64,000 nucleotides of DNA from Salidesulfovibrio onnuriiensis (GTDB lineage: Bacteria > Desulfobacterota > Desulfovibrionia > Desulfovibrionales > Desulfovibrionaceae): contig NZ_CP040751.1 in assembly GCF_008001235.1 (NCBI RefSeq), forward strand, positions 2,917,501 to 2,981,500, given 5' to 3'. The position numbers and the translations under genes were made by a program. The notes below the pieces were generated by a model. That model ran no database searches and was not told where the DNA came from. It worked only from the letters and a program-made list of their open reading frames with translations. Shown piece by piece: positions 1 through 8,214 of the stretch (position 1 is its first letter; each line of letters begins with the position of its first letter).

Positions 1-1478
1 AGATGCCTGAGGGAATGGGCCAGATGGTTGGGCAGGATACAGAAGGCCTCGATGAGGCTGACCACCAGGGTCATGATCAGCACGGCGGGCATGACCCACA
101 TGACCTTGCCGATCTTGCCCTCCACCAGAATGGCGATGGTGCCGAAGATGAGCACCGTGGTCGTGAACGAGGACAGCACGCCCACGGCAACTTCCCCGGT
201 GCCGTCCACGGCTGCCCGCAGGGCACCCTTGCCCCGGGCCAGATGGGCGGCCACGTTTTCGGAAATGACGATGGCGTCGTCCATGATCAGGCCGAGAGAG
301 ATCAACAGCCCGACCATGGAAAGCATGTTCAGGGTCAGGCCCGCGGCCTGCATGAAGAAAAAAGCGCCCAGAAAGGAAACCGGCAGGCCCATGGCCACCC
401 AGAAGGACAGCCGGATATTGAAAAACAGCCACATGGTGGCGAACACAAGCACCAGGCCCTGAATGCCGTTCTCCGTGAGCATGTCCAGGCGATCCTTGAC
501 GATCTTGGTGATGTTCTGGGTCAGGTTGAACTCCACGCCCGGAGGCGCGGCCGCGGCTTCCCTGTCGATAAACCGCTCCACGGCCTCGAGAATACGCAGG
601 GAATCCTCGGCCCGGGTCTTCTGGACAATAAGCAGCCCGGCCCGTTTGCCGTTGAAAAGATACTTGTCCTCGTCCAGCTCGAAGGTATCGGTGACACGCG
701 CCACGTCGCCCAGACGGATCTCCGCCCCGGTGGTGCCGGAAACCACCACGAGATCCTCATATTCATGCACCTTGCGACGCTGGTCCGCAAAGCGGATTAG
801 GATGTCGGCGTCCTTTGTCTGGACCGTACCTGCGGGAAGATCCACGTTCTGGCGGCCGATGACGTCGGTGATGTCCGAAAAGGACAGGCCGTATTTCATG
901 AGATTGCCTGCTGGCACCTCGATCCGGATCTGGTGGTCGGAGAAACCGCTCACCTCCACCAGGGAAATCTCAGGATCCTTGAGCATGCGGTCCTTGAGCT
1001 GCTCGCAGTAAAGCTTGAGATGCGGCACGGACATGGGGCCGCTCACGGCAAGGGAAACAACGTTGTCCTTGCGCCCGAGCTGCTGGATCACCGGCGTTTC
1101 GATCTCCTCGGGGAAATCGCTGATAGCCTCCACCTCGGTCTTCACGTCATCCAGGAACTGGCGCATGTCGCCGCCCTCGGTCATCTCGGCCACAATGCGG
1201 CCGTAGCTTTCCCGAGCCTCGCTCCGGACCTCCTCCAGGTTGGTGATGCCGTCTAGGGCGTCCTCCACCCGCTGGCAGATGGCCTCCTCCACGTCCTCTG
1301 CCGTTGCTCCCGGATAGACCACGGCGATCTCCACCTCGGTGGGATCAAAGTCCGGGAAGGTCTCCCGAAGCAACTTGGGCATGGAAATGACGCCAAGCAT
1401 CAGAAAGATGAGCATGAGCAGGTTGGCCGCCGTGGGATGGCCGGCAAAGAATCCTATGAATCCGTTGCGCTCCTTCAT
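1..1478 (-). CDS. RND-family efflux pump, inner-membrane subunit (N-terminal part, cut by window edge)
   Basis: Proton-driven resistance-nodulation-division transporter that exports drugs or other toxic compounds with its adaptor. Translating the minus strand from the ATG at 1478 gives MKERNGFIGFFAGHPTAANL, followed by a first membrane segment and porter-domain sequence. It then reaches the second membrane segment and the conserved family D box (GLIMDDAIVISENV). About 492 codons are visible, roughly half of the usual 1,000-1,050, and the reading frame is open to the edge. Its ATG overlaps the stop codon of the adaptor gene by four bases (ATGA), so the two are translationally coupled. The DD pair sits where the first membrane helices of the family carry conserved acidic residues. 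The substrate cannot be told from the sequence. Confidence 0.93.
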   Translation of the reverse strand, partial: MKERNGFIGFFAGHPTAANLLMLIFLMLGVISMPKLLRETFPDFDPTEVEIAVVYPGATAEDVEEAICQRVEDALDGITNLEEVRSEARESYGRIVAEMTEGGDMRQFLDDVKTEVEAISDFPEEIETPVIQQLGRKDNVVSLAVSGPMSVPHLKLYCEQLKDRMLKDPEISLVEVSGFSDHQIRIEVPAGNLMKYGLSFSDITDVIGRQNVDLPAGTVQTKDADILIRFADQRRKVHEYEDLVVVSGTTGAEIRLGDVARVTDTFELDEDKYLFNGKRAGLLIVQKTRAEDSLRILEAVERFIDREAAAAPPGVEFNLTQNITKIVKDRLDMLTENGIQGLVLVFATMWLFFNIRLSFWVAMGLPVSFLGAFFFMQAAGLTLNMLSMVGLLISLGLIMDDAIVISENVAAHLARGKGALRAAVDGTGEVAVGVLSSFTTTVLIFGTIAILVEGKIGKVMWVMPAVLIMTLVVSLIEAFCILPNHLAHSLRH

Positions 1479-2860
1479 TTCACGCTCCCCTTGCCCGTGG
1501 CCTCGTCCACCAGGCGCTCCAGAGCGTCCGCATCGTCAAAGGTGTTGAGCAGCATGCCGTCGATGGCCGGGACCACATCGCTGACCACCACCAGTTCGCC
1601 CGCGTTGAGGCCCTTGGAGATGGAGACAAAACCGGATTGGGGCGCATAGGTTTCCACCGCGCGGAGACGCAGGCGATGGTCCTTGTCCACCACGTAGACC
1701 CGCCCCTCATGCACGGCGGAACGGGGCACGATGACCGAGGGATCGCGCGGCTGGCCTCGAAGCTCCACCTCGGCATACATGTTCTTGAGCAGCGGAGGCC
1801 GCTTGCCGCCCTCCACCTTGAGGTAGGGATTGTCCACGGCCACGTACACGCCGATGGTGCGGGTATCCGGGTCCACGGATTCGCTGACGCGCACCACGCG
1901 GCCCTCCCACTCCACCACGCCGTCCGAAAGCGGCAGGCGCACGACGGCCTCCAGACGCAGGAAGTCCCGCACCTTGTCCATGTTGAACTCGCCCGAAAGG
2001 GGCGGCCGCTTGCCGCGGGGGATAATGTTCTTGAAGGAATACAGGGGAACCTGCGCAAAGGTTTCCGAAATGTTCATGCTGTCCAGGGCGGCCAGCTTGT
2101 CCCCCACCTTCACGGCCTGGCCTATCTCCACGAACTCGTCAGCCACCCGGCTGTCAAAGGGGGCGCGAATGACGGTCTTTTCCTCGTCCAGGCGGGCGTC
2201 CGCCAGCTGGGAACGAGCCGAGGCGAGCTTGGCCAGAAGCTGCTGGCGTTCGGCCGGGATGGTGTTCAGGGTGGACTGGAAATTCTGCACCGCATTGCGC
2301 TGGGTCAGGTAATTCTGTTCCACGGAATCCAGCTCGGACTTGGAAATGACCTTGTTCCCGTAGAGCTTCCGATTGCGTTCCAGCTCCTTGAGCGCCAGGG
2401 ACAGCTTGCCTTTTTCAATCCGGAGCTGGCTTGTGGCGTTCCGCTCGTTCTGCTCCAGGCGCTGGATCTGGGCCAGGATATCCTGCACGTCCGCCTCGGT
2501 GCGCTCGCGGGCGAACCCGGTCTCGGAGGGATCGATGATCAGCAGTACCTCGTCCTTGCCGATAATGCTGCCCTTCTTGAGGTTGGGATTCTTGTCCACG
2601 ATCTTGCCGCCCACCTCGGCCACGGCATCCCAGACCTGGCCGGGCTGAACATAGCCATATCCGATGGCCCGGGGCACCACGGCCACTTCAGGAGCCGCGA
2701 TAACGCGGACCGAGGTCGCCCGCTCGGAGGGCGGCAGCTTTTCCGGCAGGCCCTTGAGCTTAAGCAGCACCAGAAACACCAGCACCCCGAAGCCGATAAC
2801 CGGGAACAGGACCGCCTTCCGGTGGGTGCGCACGAAATCCTTCACGCTGGAAAAAGTCAT
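1475..2860 (-). CDS. RND efflux periplasmic adaptor (HlyD/MFP family)
   Basis: Membrane-fusion protein that links the inner-membrane RND pump to an outer-membrane channel. The 461-residue product starts MTFSSVKDFVRTHRKAVLFP, with one N-terminal membrane anchor around residues 15-35. It then has a lipoyl-like half (GYVQPGQVWDAVAEVGGKI), a long coiled-coil hairpin rich in E, Q, R and L around residues 110-200, the second lipoyl half (TVIRAPFDSRVADEFVEIG) and a beta-barrel region. The start at 2860 is preferred because longer versions run backwards through the upstream regulator gene and because its ATG overlaps that gene's stop (ATGA). It ends overlapping the pump start in the same way. No outer-membrane factor gene is visible in this window. 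Confidence 0.92.
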   Translation of the reverse strand: MTFSSVKDFVRTHRKAVLFPVIGFGVLVFLVLLKLKGLPEKLPPSERATSVRVIAAPEVAVVPRAIGYGYVQPGQVWDAVAEVGGKIVDKNPNLKKGSIIGKDEVLLIIDPSETGFARERTEADVQDILAQIQRLEQNERNATSQLRIEKGKLSLALKELERNRKLYGNKVISKSELDSVEQNYLTQRNAVQNFQSTLNTIPAERQQLLAKLASARSQLADARLDEEKTVIRAPFDSRVADEFVEIGQAVKVGDKLAALDSMNISETFAQVPLYSFKNIIPRGKRPPLSGEFNMDKVRDFLRLEAVVRLPLSDGVVEWEGRVVRVSESVDPDTRTIGVYVAVDNPYLKVEGGKRPPLLKNMYAEVELRGQPRDPSVIVPRSAVHEGRVYVVDKDHRLRLRAVETYAPQSGFVSISKGLNAGELVVVSDVVPAIDGMLLNTFDDADALERLVDEATGKGSVK

Positions 2861-3549
2861 CGGTTCCCCTCCCGTTCCTTGAGCCCAAGCGCGCCCAGGA
2901 CCATCTCCACAACAGCCCCGGCAATGGCATCCACGTTTTCCTCGGTGTAGCTTTCCCACCCCATACGCCGGAGCACCACGGGCCGGGCAACTCCAAAGGC
3001 GATCACCTGCCCCATGAGCGCATGGGCCCGGAGCTTGGCCTCGTCGGATTCCTCGGAAAGCCCGAAGGCGGCCGCCACCATGGCGGTCAGGGCCATATGC
3101 ACGTTCTTGATCACCCTGTCGTAAAGAATGTCAAACCCCGCTCCCGGCTCCATGTATTCCCGGACAATAAAGGCCGGGCGGTCGGCCGCGTTATCCCGGA
3201 AACCTAGAAAACGGCGGACAATTCGACGGACGCTCTTTTGCACCACCTTTCGCAGCAACGCCTTTCTCCCGCCAATCTTGCGGAAGATCAGCGGGGCGTG
3301 CCTGTAAAACACGGACTTCACCACGGTCATGTCGTCGGCGACCATCTCGGCCACGGCCCGGTACAGCCCTTCCTTGCCCCCGAAATGATAGGGGATGGAG
3401 GCCTGATTCACCTTGGCGTCTTCGGCAAGGGCGCGGGTGGTTACGCCCTTGTACCCATAGCGCCCGAACAACTTGAGCCCGGACAGAAGCAGCCTTTCCC
3501 GGGTCTGTTCCGGGGAATACTCACGTTTTGCCTTTTTGGTTGCAGCCAT
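2857..3549 (-). CDS. TetR-family repressor with CerR-like C-terminal domain
   Basis: Likely autoregulatory repressor of the efflux operon it heads. The 230-residue protein has a typical N-terminal TetR helix-turn-helix: the segment from RERLLLSGLKLFGRYGYKGV into TTRALAEDAKVNQASIPYHF covers roughly residues 17-56. The C-terminal ligand-binding part (residues 85-225) resembles the CerR/DUF1956 type found in regulators next to HlyD-RND pumps. It is the first gene of a tetR-adaptor-pump operon with 4-bp overlaps at both junctions. A 33-bp near-perfect palindrome lies 11 bp upstream of its start codon, in the position expected of its operator. Inducer unknown. Confidence 0.9.
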   Translation of the reverse strand: MAATKKAKREYSPEQTRERLLLSGLKLFGRYGYKGVTTRALAEDAKVNQASIPYHFGGKEGLYRAVAEMVADDMTVVKSVFYRHAPLIFRKIGGRKALLRKVVQKSVRRIVRRFLGFRDNAADRPAFIVREYMEPGAGFDILYDRVIKNVHMALTAMVAAAFGLSEESDEAKLRAHALMGQVIAFGVARPVVLRRMGWESYTEENVDAIAGAVVEMVLGALGLKEREGNR

Positions 3550-3559
3550 GCTCGCTCCA

Positions 3560-3592
3560 ATTTATTCACTTGATTTAATCAAATGAATAAAT
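3560..3592. promoter_or_regulatory. Palindromic operator upstream of tetR-efflux operon
   Basis: A 33-bp inverted repeat with outer arms ATTTATTCA and TGAATAAAT and inner arms CTTGATT and AATCAAA around one central base at 3576. The 16-bp arms differ at only one pair (3569/3583). The AT-rich palindrome sits directly before the TetR gene and is the only strong symmetric element there, so it is the probable TetR binding site and may overlap the promoter. Binding is inferred. Confidence 0.7.
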
Positions 3593-3841
3593 CCTAACTT
3601 GTCCCGGGTCAAGACCTGGCGTTGACCATAAATGGAAGACCGTGCATAGATTCTCATACATGCCAAGGAATATTGCCATGATAGAAACACCGGAAGCCAT
3701 ACGGAAAAATAGAAAGGAATATGCGAATCCTGGATGGGGCAAACAGGCCATTAAAAAAAGATCGACGCACCATGATAAAAAATGTCAAGCTTTCCTAAAC
3801 ACAATTACATACAACCAATCCGTCAACACGGAGAAGCAAGC
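3593..3841. other. AT-rich intergenic region between divergent tetR and araC genes
   Basis: About 250 bp with markedly lower GC than its surroundings and no convincing gene. A possible rightward sigma-70 promoter is TTGACC (3622-3627) and CATAGA (3645-3650) with a 17-bp spacer, which would give the AraC gene a leader of about 185 nt. A short ORF at 3642-3845 lacks a ribosome-binding site and family resemblance and is not called. Confidence 0.4.
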
Positions 3842-4732
3842 ATGACATATACGGAACTCACCCTGCACCAGCGCATGCAGAACGCGCTGCAATACATACA
3901 GAATTCACTCGACCAGGCTCTGGACCCGGAAGAAATCGCGGCCCAGGCACACTTCTCCCTTTCCCATTTCCACCGCATCTTCAAGGGAATGATCGGCGAA
4001 ACCCTGGGCGAGCATGTGCGCAGGCTGCGGCTGGAGCGTTCAGCCCAGTTGCTCATCTACAGCGACAGGCCCATCACCACCATCGCCTTCGACGCCGGGT
4101 ACGAAACCCTGGAATCTTTCAGCCGGGCCTTCAAGAAAATGTTCGGCAGCTCCCCTTCACACTTCCGCGAAGAACTGCGCGAACTGAAATTCCCGGACAG
4201 TCCGTCGGGCATTCACTACAACCCAGGGGCCACCCTCGGCCTTCCGAATCTTTCACAGCAGGACCACGGCCTGGAGATGCGCTTTGCCATGCTGGACCCC
4301 ATGCGCATTGCCTCCATCCGCCATACCGGCCCGTACCAGGAATGCGGCATGGCCTGGAAACGGCTCTGCGACTGGGCCTGTCCCAAAGGCATTTTCAACG
4401 AAACGACCATGTTTCTGGGCATCTGCTACGACGACCCGGCCATCACCCCGGCCGACAAGATACGCATGGAAGTCAGCGTCACCGTGCCCGACCATATCCA
4501 GCCCGAAGGCGAGATCGCGATCAGGACCGTTCCGGGCGGCGAATACGCGGTGGTCACGCACCACGGGCCCTACCACCTGCTGGAGGAAACCTATTCCCGT
4601 TTCTGCGGCCGCTGGCTGCCCGCTTCGGGCCGCGAGATCCGCAACCAGCCGGGCATGGAACACTACATCACCAACCCGGAGGTCACGGCCCCCGAAGACC
4701 TCATAACCGACCTGTACATTCCGCTCGTTTAG
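3842..4732 (+). CDS. AraC-family regulator with GyrI-like effector-binding domain
   Basis: One-component transcription factor of the Rob/SoxS-like class. The 296-residue protein has two AraC helix-turn-helix motifs in residues 10-110 (EEIAAQAHFSLSHFHRIFKG, then PITTIAFDAGYETLESFSRA). A GyrI-like small-molecule-binding domain follows at about residues 140-296 (RIASIRHTGPYQECGMAWKR, GGEYAVVTHHGPY). The ATG at 3842 is chosen over the one at 3782 because it follows GGAG with suitable spacing and begins the conserved sequence. The next gene encodes a free-standing protein clearly homologous to the sensor half, with shared GPYQEC and YDDP motifs. The pair is therefore probably a detection and response unit for a hydrophobic or cationic compound. 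Ligand unknown. Confidence 0.88.
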   Translation: MTYTELTLHQRMQNALQYIQNSLDQALDPEEIAAQAHFSLSHFHRIFKGMIGETLGEHVRRLRLERSAQLLIYSDRPITTIAFDAGYETLESFSRAFKKMFGSSPSHFREELRELKFPDSPSGIHYNPGATLGLPNLSQQDHGLEMRFAMLDPMRIASIRHTGPYQECGMAWKRLCDWACPKGIFNETTMFLGICYDDPAITPADKIRMEVSVTVPDHIQPEGEIAIRTVPGGEYAVVTHHGPYHLLEETYSRFCGRWLPASGREIRNQPGMEHYITNPEVTAPEDLITDLYIPLV

Positions 4733-4752
4733 CGGATTAAAAGGAGATCGCC

Positions 4753-5226
4753 ATGGAAGTGAAAATCGAGAAACTCGCCCCCATGCACGTGGCCTACGTG
4801 CGCCATATCGGCCCCTACCAGGAATGCAAGAAGGCCTGGGACGAGCTGGGAGCCTGGGCAGGACCCAAGGGGCTGATCAACGAATCGGCAAAATACCTGG
4901 GAGCCTGCTATGACGACCCGGAACAGACTCCACCCGAAAAATGCCGCTACGACGCATGCATTACCGTGCCCGAGGGGACGGAAGTGGGCGGCAATGTCCA
5001 GGCCATGACCATAGAAGGCGGGGACTATGCGGTGCTCGTACACAAGGGCCCGTACGAAACCCTGGGCCAAGGCTGGAAGGCCATCTTCATGGAATGGTTG
5101 CCCTCCAGCGGCCGGGAAGTGACCTGCGGCCAGGACGGCAAGGTCTGTTTCGAGCAGTACCTCAACGATCCGGCCGAGATCAAACCCGAGGATCTGCTCA
5201 CCGCCATCCACCTGCCCCTCAAGTAA
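4753..5226 (+). CDS. Stand-alone GyrI-like (SbmC-type) domain protein
   Basis: A 157-residue cytoplasmic protein consisting only of the GyrI-like fold. It contains APMHVAYVRHIGPYQECKKA, YDDPEQTPPEKCRYDACITV and GGDYAVLVHKGPYETLGQGW. It lies 20 bp after the AraC regulator and resembles that protein's own C-terminal domain along its whole length, consistent with a local duplication. Known members bind small molecules; some inhibit or protect DNA gyrase and some have been reported to hydrolyse cyclopropanoid DNA alkylators. Which of these applies here cannot be seen. An AAGGAG ribosome-binding site lies 7 bp before the ATG, and a strong terminator follows. Confidence 0.85.
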   Translation: MEVKIEKLAPMHVAYVRHIGPYQECKKAWDELGAWAGPKGLINESAKYLGACYDDPEQTPPEKCRYDACITVPEGTEVGGNVQAMTIEGGDYAVLVHKGPYETLGQGWKAIFMEWLPSSGREVTCGQDGKVCFEQYLNDPAEIKPEDLLTAIHLPLK

Positions 5227-5231
5227 AACGC

Positions 5232-5265
5232 AAGAAGCCCGGCATAAGCCGGGCTTCTTCTTTTT
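5232..5265 (+). terminator. Rho-independent terminator after GyrI gene
   Basis: Perfect 12-bp stem (AAGAAGCCCGGC / GCCGGGCTTCTT) with an ATAA loop, followed by CTTTTT. It also separates this unit from the convergent asnS gene. Confidence 0.9.
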
Positions 5266-5333
5266 CCTATTATTCCGCCTTACCGCTTTGGCTGTTCAAG
5301 AGGATTTGAGTGCCAGGCGCAAGGGAAAGTCGT

Positions 5334-6701
5334 TTAAAACTCCAGATGTTTCGGAGTCCTCGGGAACGGCATGGCGTCGCGGATGTTGCTGACACCGGTC
5401 ACCAGCATGAGCATGCGCTCGAAGCCCAGGCCGAAACCGGCATGAGGCGCGGTGCCGAACTTGCGGGAATCGATGTACCACCAGTACTCTTCCTCGGGGA
5501 GATTCATTTCCCGCATGCGGGACAACAGCACATCCATGCGCTCCTCGCGCTGGGAACCGCCGATGATCTCGCCGATGCGCGGCACCAGGCAGTCCATGGC
5601 CGCCACGGTCCTGTCGTCGTCATTGACGCGCATGTAGAACGGCTTGATGGACTTGGGGTAGTCGTAAACATAGATGGGCTGCTTGAACTTCTCCTCGCAC
5701 AGGAAGCGCTCGTGCTCGGTCTGCAGGTCGATGCCCCACTCCACGGGATACTCGAATTCCTTCTTGGTCTTCGTGAGGATGTCGATGGCCTCGGTATACG
5801 GCAGGCGCACGAAATCCTTCTTGAGCAGGGTGTCCAGCTCGGGCATGAGATCCTTGTTGACCCACTTGGCGAAAAGCTCCACATCGTCGGCGCAGTTATC
5901 CAGGATGTGCTGCACCAGATACTTGACCATATCCTCGCCCAGATCCATGTCGTCATTGAGGTCGGCAAAGGCCATTTCCGGCTCGACCATCCAGAACTCG
6001 GCCACGTGGCGCGGGGTATTGGAATTCTCGGCGCGGAACGTGGGGCCGAAGGTGTAGACGTCGCCCAGCGAGAGCGCGAACATTTCGGCCTCAAGCTGCC
6101 CGGACACGGTCAGATGGGCAGGCTTGCCGAAGAAATCCTCTTCAATGGGCGTCTTGGAGCCGTGCTCCAGAGCGGTGACCCGGAACATCTCGCCAGCGCC
6201 CTCGCAGTCGGAGCCGGTCAGGACCGGGGTATGCACATAGAAGAACCCACGCTCGGCAAAATACTTGTGGATGGCCTGGGCCAGCTCCGAACGGATGCGG
6301 AACATGGCGCCGAACTTGTTGGTACGCGGCCGCAGGTGGGCGATACCGCGCAGGAATTCGTCGGTATGGCGTTTCTTCTGAAGCGGGAAGGTCTCCTGAT
6401 CGGCTTCACCGAGAAGCTTGAGCGCCTTGCCGCGAACCTCCCACTTCTGGCCCTTGCCCGGAGATTCCACCAGCTCGCCCTCCACGGCCACCGAAGCGCC
6501 GGTGCCGATCTTCGCCAGTTCGGCCTCGATCTCCGGGGTGTGGTCCACGATGACCTGGATGTTCTTGAGGCAGGAACCATCGTTCAGTTCAATAAAGGAA
6601 AAACCCTTGCTGTCGCGCTTAGTGCGAACCCAGCCCTTGACCGTGATTTCGGCCATGGATTGCTCGGAATTCAGCGCATTCTTTATTTTTGTGCGTTTCA
6701 T
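5334..6701 (-). CDS. asnS: Asparaginyl-tRNA synthetase
   Basis: Charges tRNA-Asn with asparagine in the cytoplasm. The 455-residue product has an N-terminal OB-fold anticodon-binding domain (ITVKGWVRTKRDSKGFSFIE, residues 15-110). The class II catalytic core follows, with motif 2 (FGPTFRAENSNTPRHVAEFW) and motif 3 near the end (GFGLGFERMLMLVTG). Length and order match bacterial AsnRS rather than AspRS; the segment TFRAENSNTPRH is typical of the AsnRS group. The start at 6701 is preferred over an upstream alternative because AAGGA lies 6-7 bp before it. Transcribed divergently from ftsY. Confidence 0.96.
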   Translation of the reverse strand: MKRTKIKNALNSEQSMAEITVKGWVRTKRDSKGFSFIELNDGSCLKNIQVIVDHTPEIEAELAKIGTGASVAVEGELVESPGKGQKWEVRGKALKLLGEADQETFPLQKKRHTDEFLRGIAHLRPRTNKFGAMFRIRSELAQAIHKYFAERGFFYVHTPVLTGSDCEGAGEMFRVTALEHGSKTPIEEDFFGKPAHLTVSGQLEAEMFALSLGDVYTFGPTFRAENSNTPRHVAEFWMVEPEMAFADLNDDMDLGEDMVKYLVQHILDNCADDVELFAKWVNKDLMPELDTLLKKDFVRLPYTEAIDILTKTKKEFEYPVEWGIDLQTEHERFLCEEKFKQPIYVYDYPKSIKPFYMRVNDDDRTVAAMDCLVPRIGEIIGGSQREERMDVLLSRMREMNLPEEEYWWYIDSRKFGTAPHAGFGLGFERMLMLVTGVSNIRDAMPFPRTPKHLEF

Positions 6702-6771
6702 ACTGCATCCTTGAAAAAATTTTTCACGTTTTATCCGCTTCACGTGAAAATGGCAATGACACGCCGGGTAG

Positions 6772-6800
6772 TTGCGTCACGCGGGCGCGTGATATATACC
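6772..6800 (+). promoter_or_regulatory. Probable sigma-70 promoter of ftsY
   Basis: TTGCGT at 6772-6777 and TATACC at 6795-6800, 17 bp apart; TATATA at 6793 is an alternative -10. It is placed 43 bp before the ftsY start, in the asnS-ftsY divergent region. Confidence 0.45.
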
Positions 6801-6842
6801 CACCGGGCGAGAGCATACGAAGCCAACGAGGAAGACATACGA

Positions 6843-8204
6843 ATGGGATTTTTTTCCAAGATCAAGAAAATATGGCAGAGCCCCGAGGACATCGCCCAAC
6901 AGGCGGTGACCGAATACGCGGATGACGCGGGGGCAACCACTGAGGAGCCGACCTCCAAACCCATTGAAAAAGCTGCGGAAACAACGACAGAAAAACCTGT
7001 TTCCGAAGAATGGCAAAAAGACCTGACCCTTTCCCTGCGCCAGGCGGAGCCCAGGCTTTCCGAATGGCTGAACGTCATTCTCCAGGGCGTGGACAAGGCC
7101 GACGACACCCTCTGGGAACGTCTCACCTTCCTGTTCAGGGCCTTGGGAGCGGCCGAGGAAGAAGGCCGGAAATTCAACGAAGCCTTTGCCAAGTGGCTCG
7201 ACAACATGGGCTACCAGGGTGTGGAGGAGTTCCGCTCGGAACTGCAGTACCGCCTGGCCCTGGCCCTGGAGCTGGAGGACGAGGAAGACGAGCGCGACCG
7301 CCTGTTCCTCAAACTTTCCGAAGGCATTAGCAAGACCAAGGAACAGATCACCAAACGCATCGACGGCCTGCTCTCGGCCCATTCCTCCATGGACGACGAC
7401 TTCTGGGAGGAATTCGAGGAAATCCTGATCATGGCCGACGTGGGCATGGAAGCCGCCGATCAGCTCATGGGCAACCTCAAGGCCCGCGCCAAGGCCGCCG
7501 GCACGAACAACACCGAGGACTTCAAGGACATCCTGCGCGACGAACTGGAGGAAATCTTCAAGGTCGGTCCGCGCATCGAGGCCGTGAACCCGCCCGAGGT
7601 GGTCATGATAATCGGCGTCAACGGCGTGGGCAAAACCACCACCATCGCCAAGCTGGCCTACCGCGCACAGCTGCAGGGCCGCAAGGTGCTCATCGCCGCG
7701 GGCGACACCTTCCGCGCCGCGGCCATCGACCAGCTCAAGGTCTGGGCCGACCGCCTGGGCTGCGGCTTCTTTGCCAAGGGCGAAGGTTCGGACCCGGCCG
7801 CCGTGGCTTATGAAGCCATGGACAAATGCCTGGCCGAAGGCTACGACCTGCTCCTGCTGGATACGGCGGGCCGCCTGCACACCAAGGTCAACCTCATGGA
7901 AGAGCTCAACAAAATCAAGCGAGTGGTGGGCAAGAAGCACGAAGGCGCACCGCACCGTTCCGTGCTGGTCATCGACGCCACCACGGGCCAGAACGCCCTT
8001 TCCCAGACCAAGCTGTTCAACGAGGCAGCGGGTGTGGACGAGATCATACTCACCAAGCTCGACGGCACCGCCAAGGGCGGCGTCGTGGTCGCGGTGAGCC
8101 TGCAATACAAGGTTCCCATCACCTATGTGGGGCTGGGAGAAAAAATGGAAGACCTGCGCCCCTTCAACGGCAAGGACTTCGCCAAGGCACTGCTCGCCTC
8201 GTAA
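6843..8204 (+). CDS. ftsY: Signal recognition particle receptor FtsY
   Basis: SRP receptor GTPase that docks SRP-ribosome complexes at the membrane for co-translational insertion. The 453-residue protein starts MGFFSKIKKIWQSPEDIAQQ and has a long acidic A region with several E/D runs (to about residue 150). The N domain and G domain follow: P-loop GVNGVGKT at about 258-265, DTAGRLHTK, and TKLDGTAKGG near the C-terminus. The frame is open far upstream, but GAGGA sits before the ATG at 6843 and the upstream part is antisense to asnS, so this start is chosen. It is followed 10 bp later by the S1-domain gene, probably co-transcribed. Confidence 0.95.
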   Translation: MGFFSKIKKIWQSPEDIAQQAVTEYADDAGATTEEPTSKPIEKAAETTTEKPVSEEWQKDLTLSLRQAEPRLSEWLNVILQGVDKADDTLWERLTFLFRALGAAEEEGRKFNEAFAKWLDNMGYQGVEEFRSELQYRLALALELEDEEDERDRLFLKLSEGISKTKEQITKRIDGLLSAHSSMDDDFWEEFEEILIMADVGMEAADQLMGNLKARAKAAGTNNTEDFKDILRDELEEIFKVGPRIEAVNPPEVVMIIGVNGVGKTTTIAKLAYRAQLQGRKVLIAAGDTFRAAAIDQLKVWADRLGCGFFAKGEGSDPAAVAYEAMDKCLAEGYDLLLLDTAGRLHTKVNLMEELNKIKRVVGKKHEGAPHRSVLVIDATTGQNALSQTKLFNEAAGVDEIILTKLDGTAKGGVVVAVSLQYKVPITYVGLGEKMEDLRPFNGKDFAKALLAS

Positions 8205-8214
8205 CCTCTAACCC

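Noticed and set aside
3642-3845. A 67-codon plus-strand ORF in the AT-rich gap before the AraC gene
   Set aside because: No ribosome-binding site, no recognisable motif, and it overlaps the start of the regulator gene.
5310-6842. Upstream extension of the ftsY frame by 511 codons
   Set aside because: It runs antisense to asnS. FtsY has a proper ribosome-binding site and typical N-terminus at 6843.
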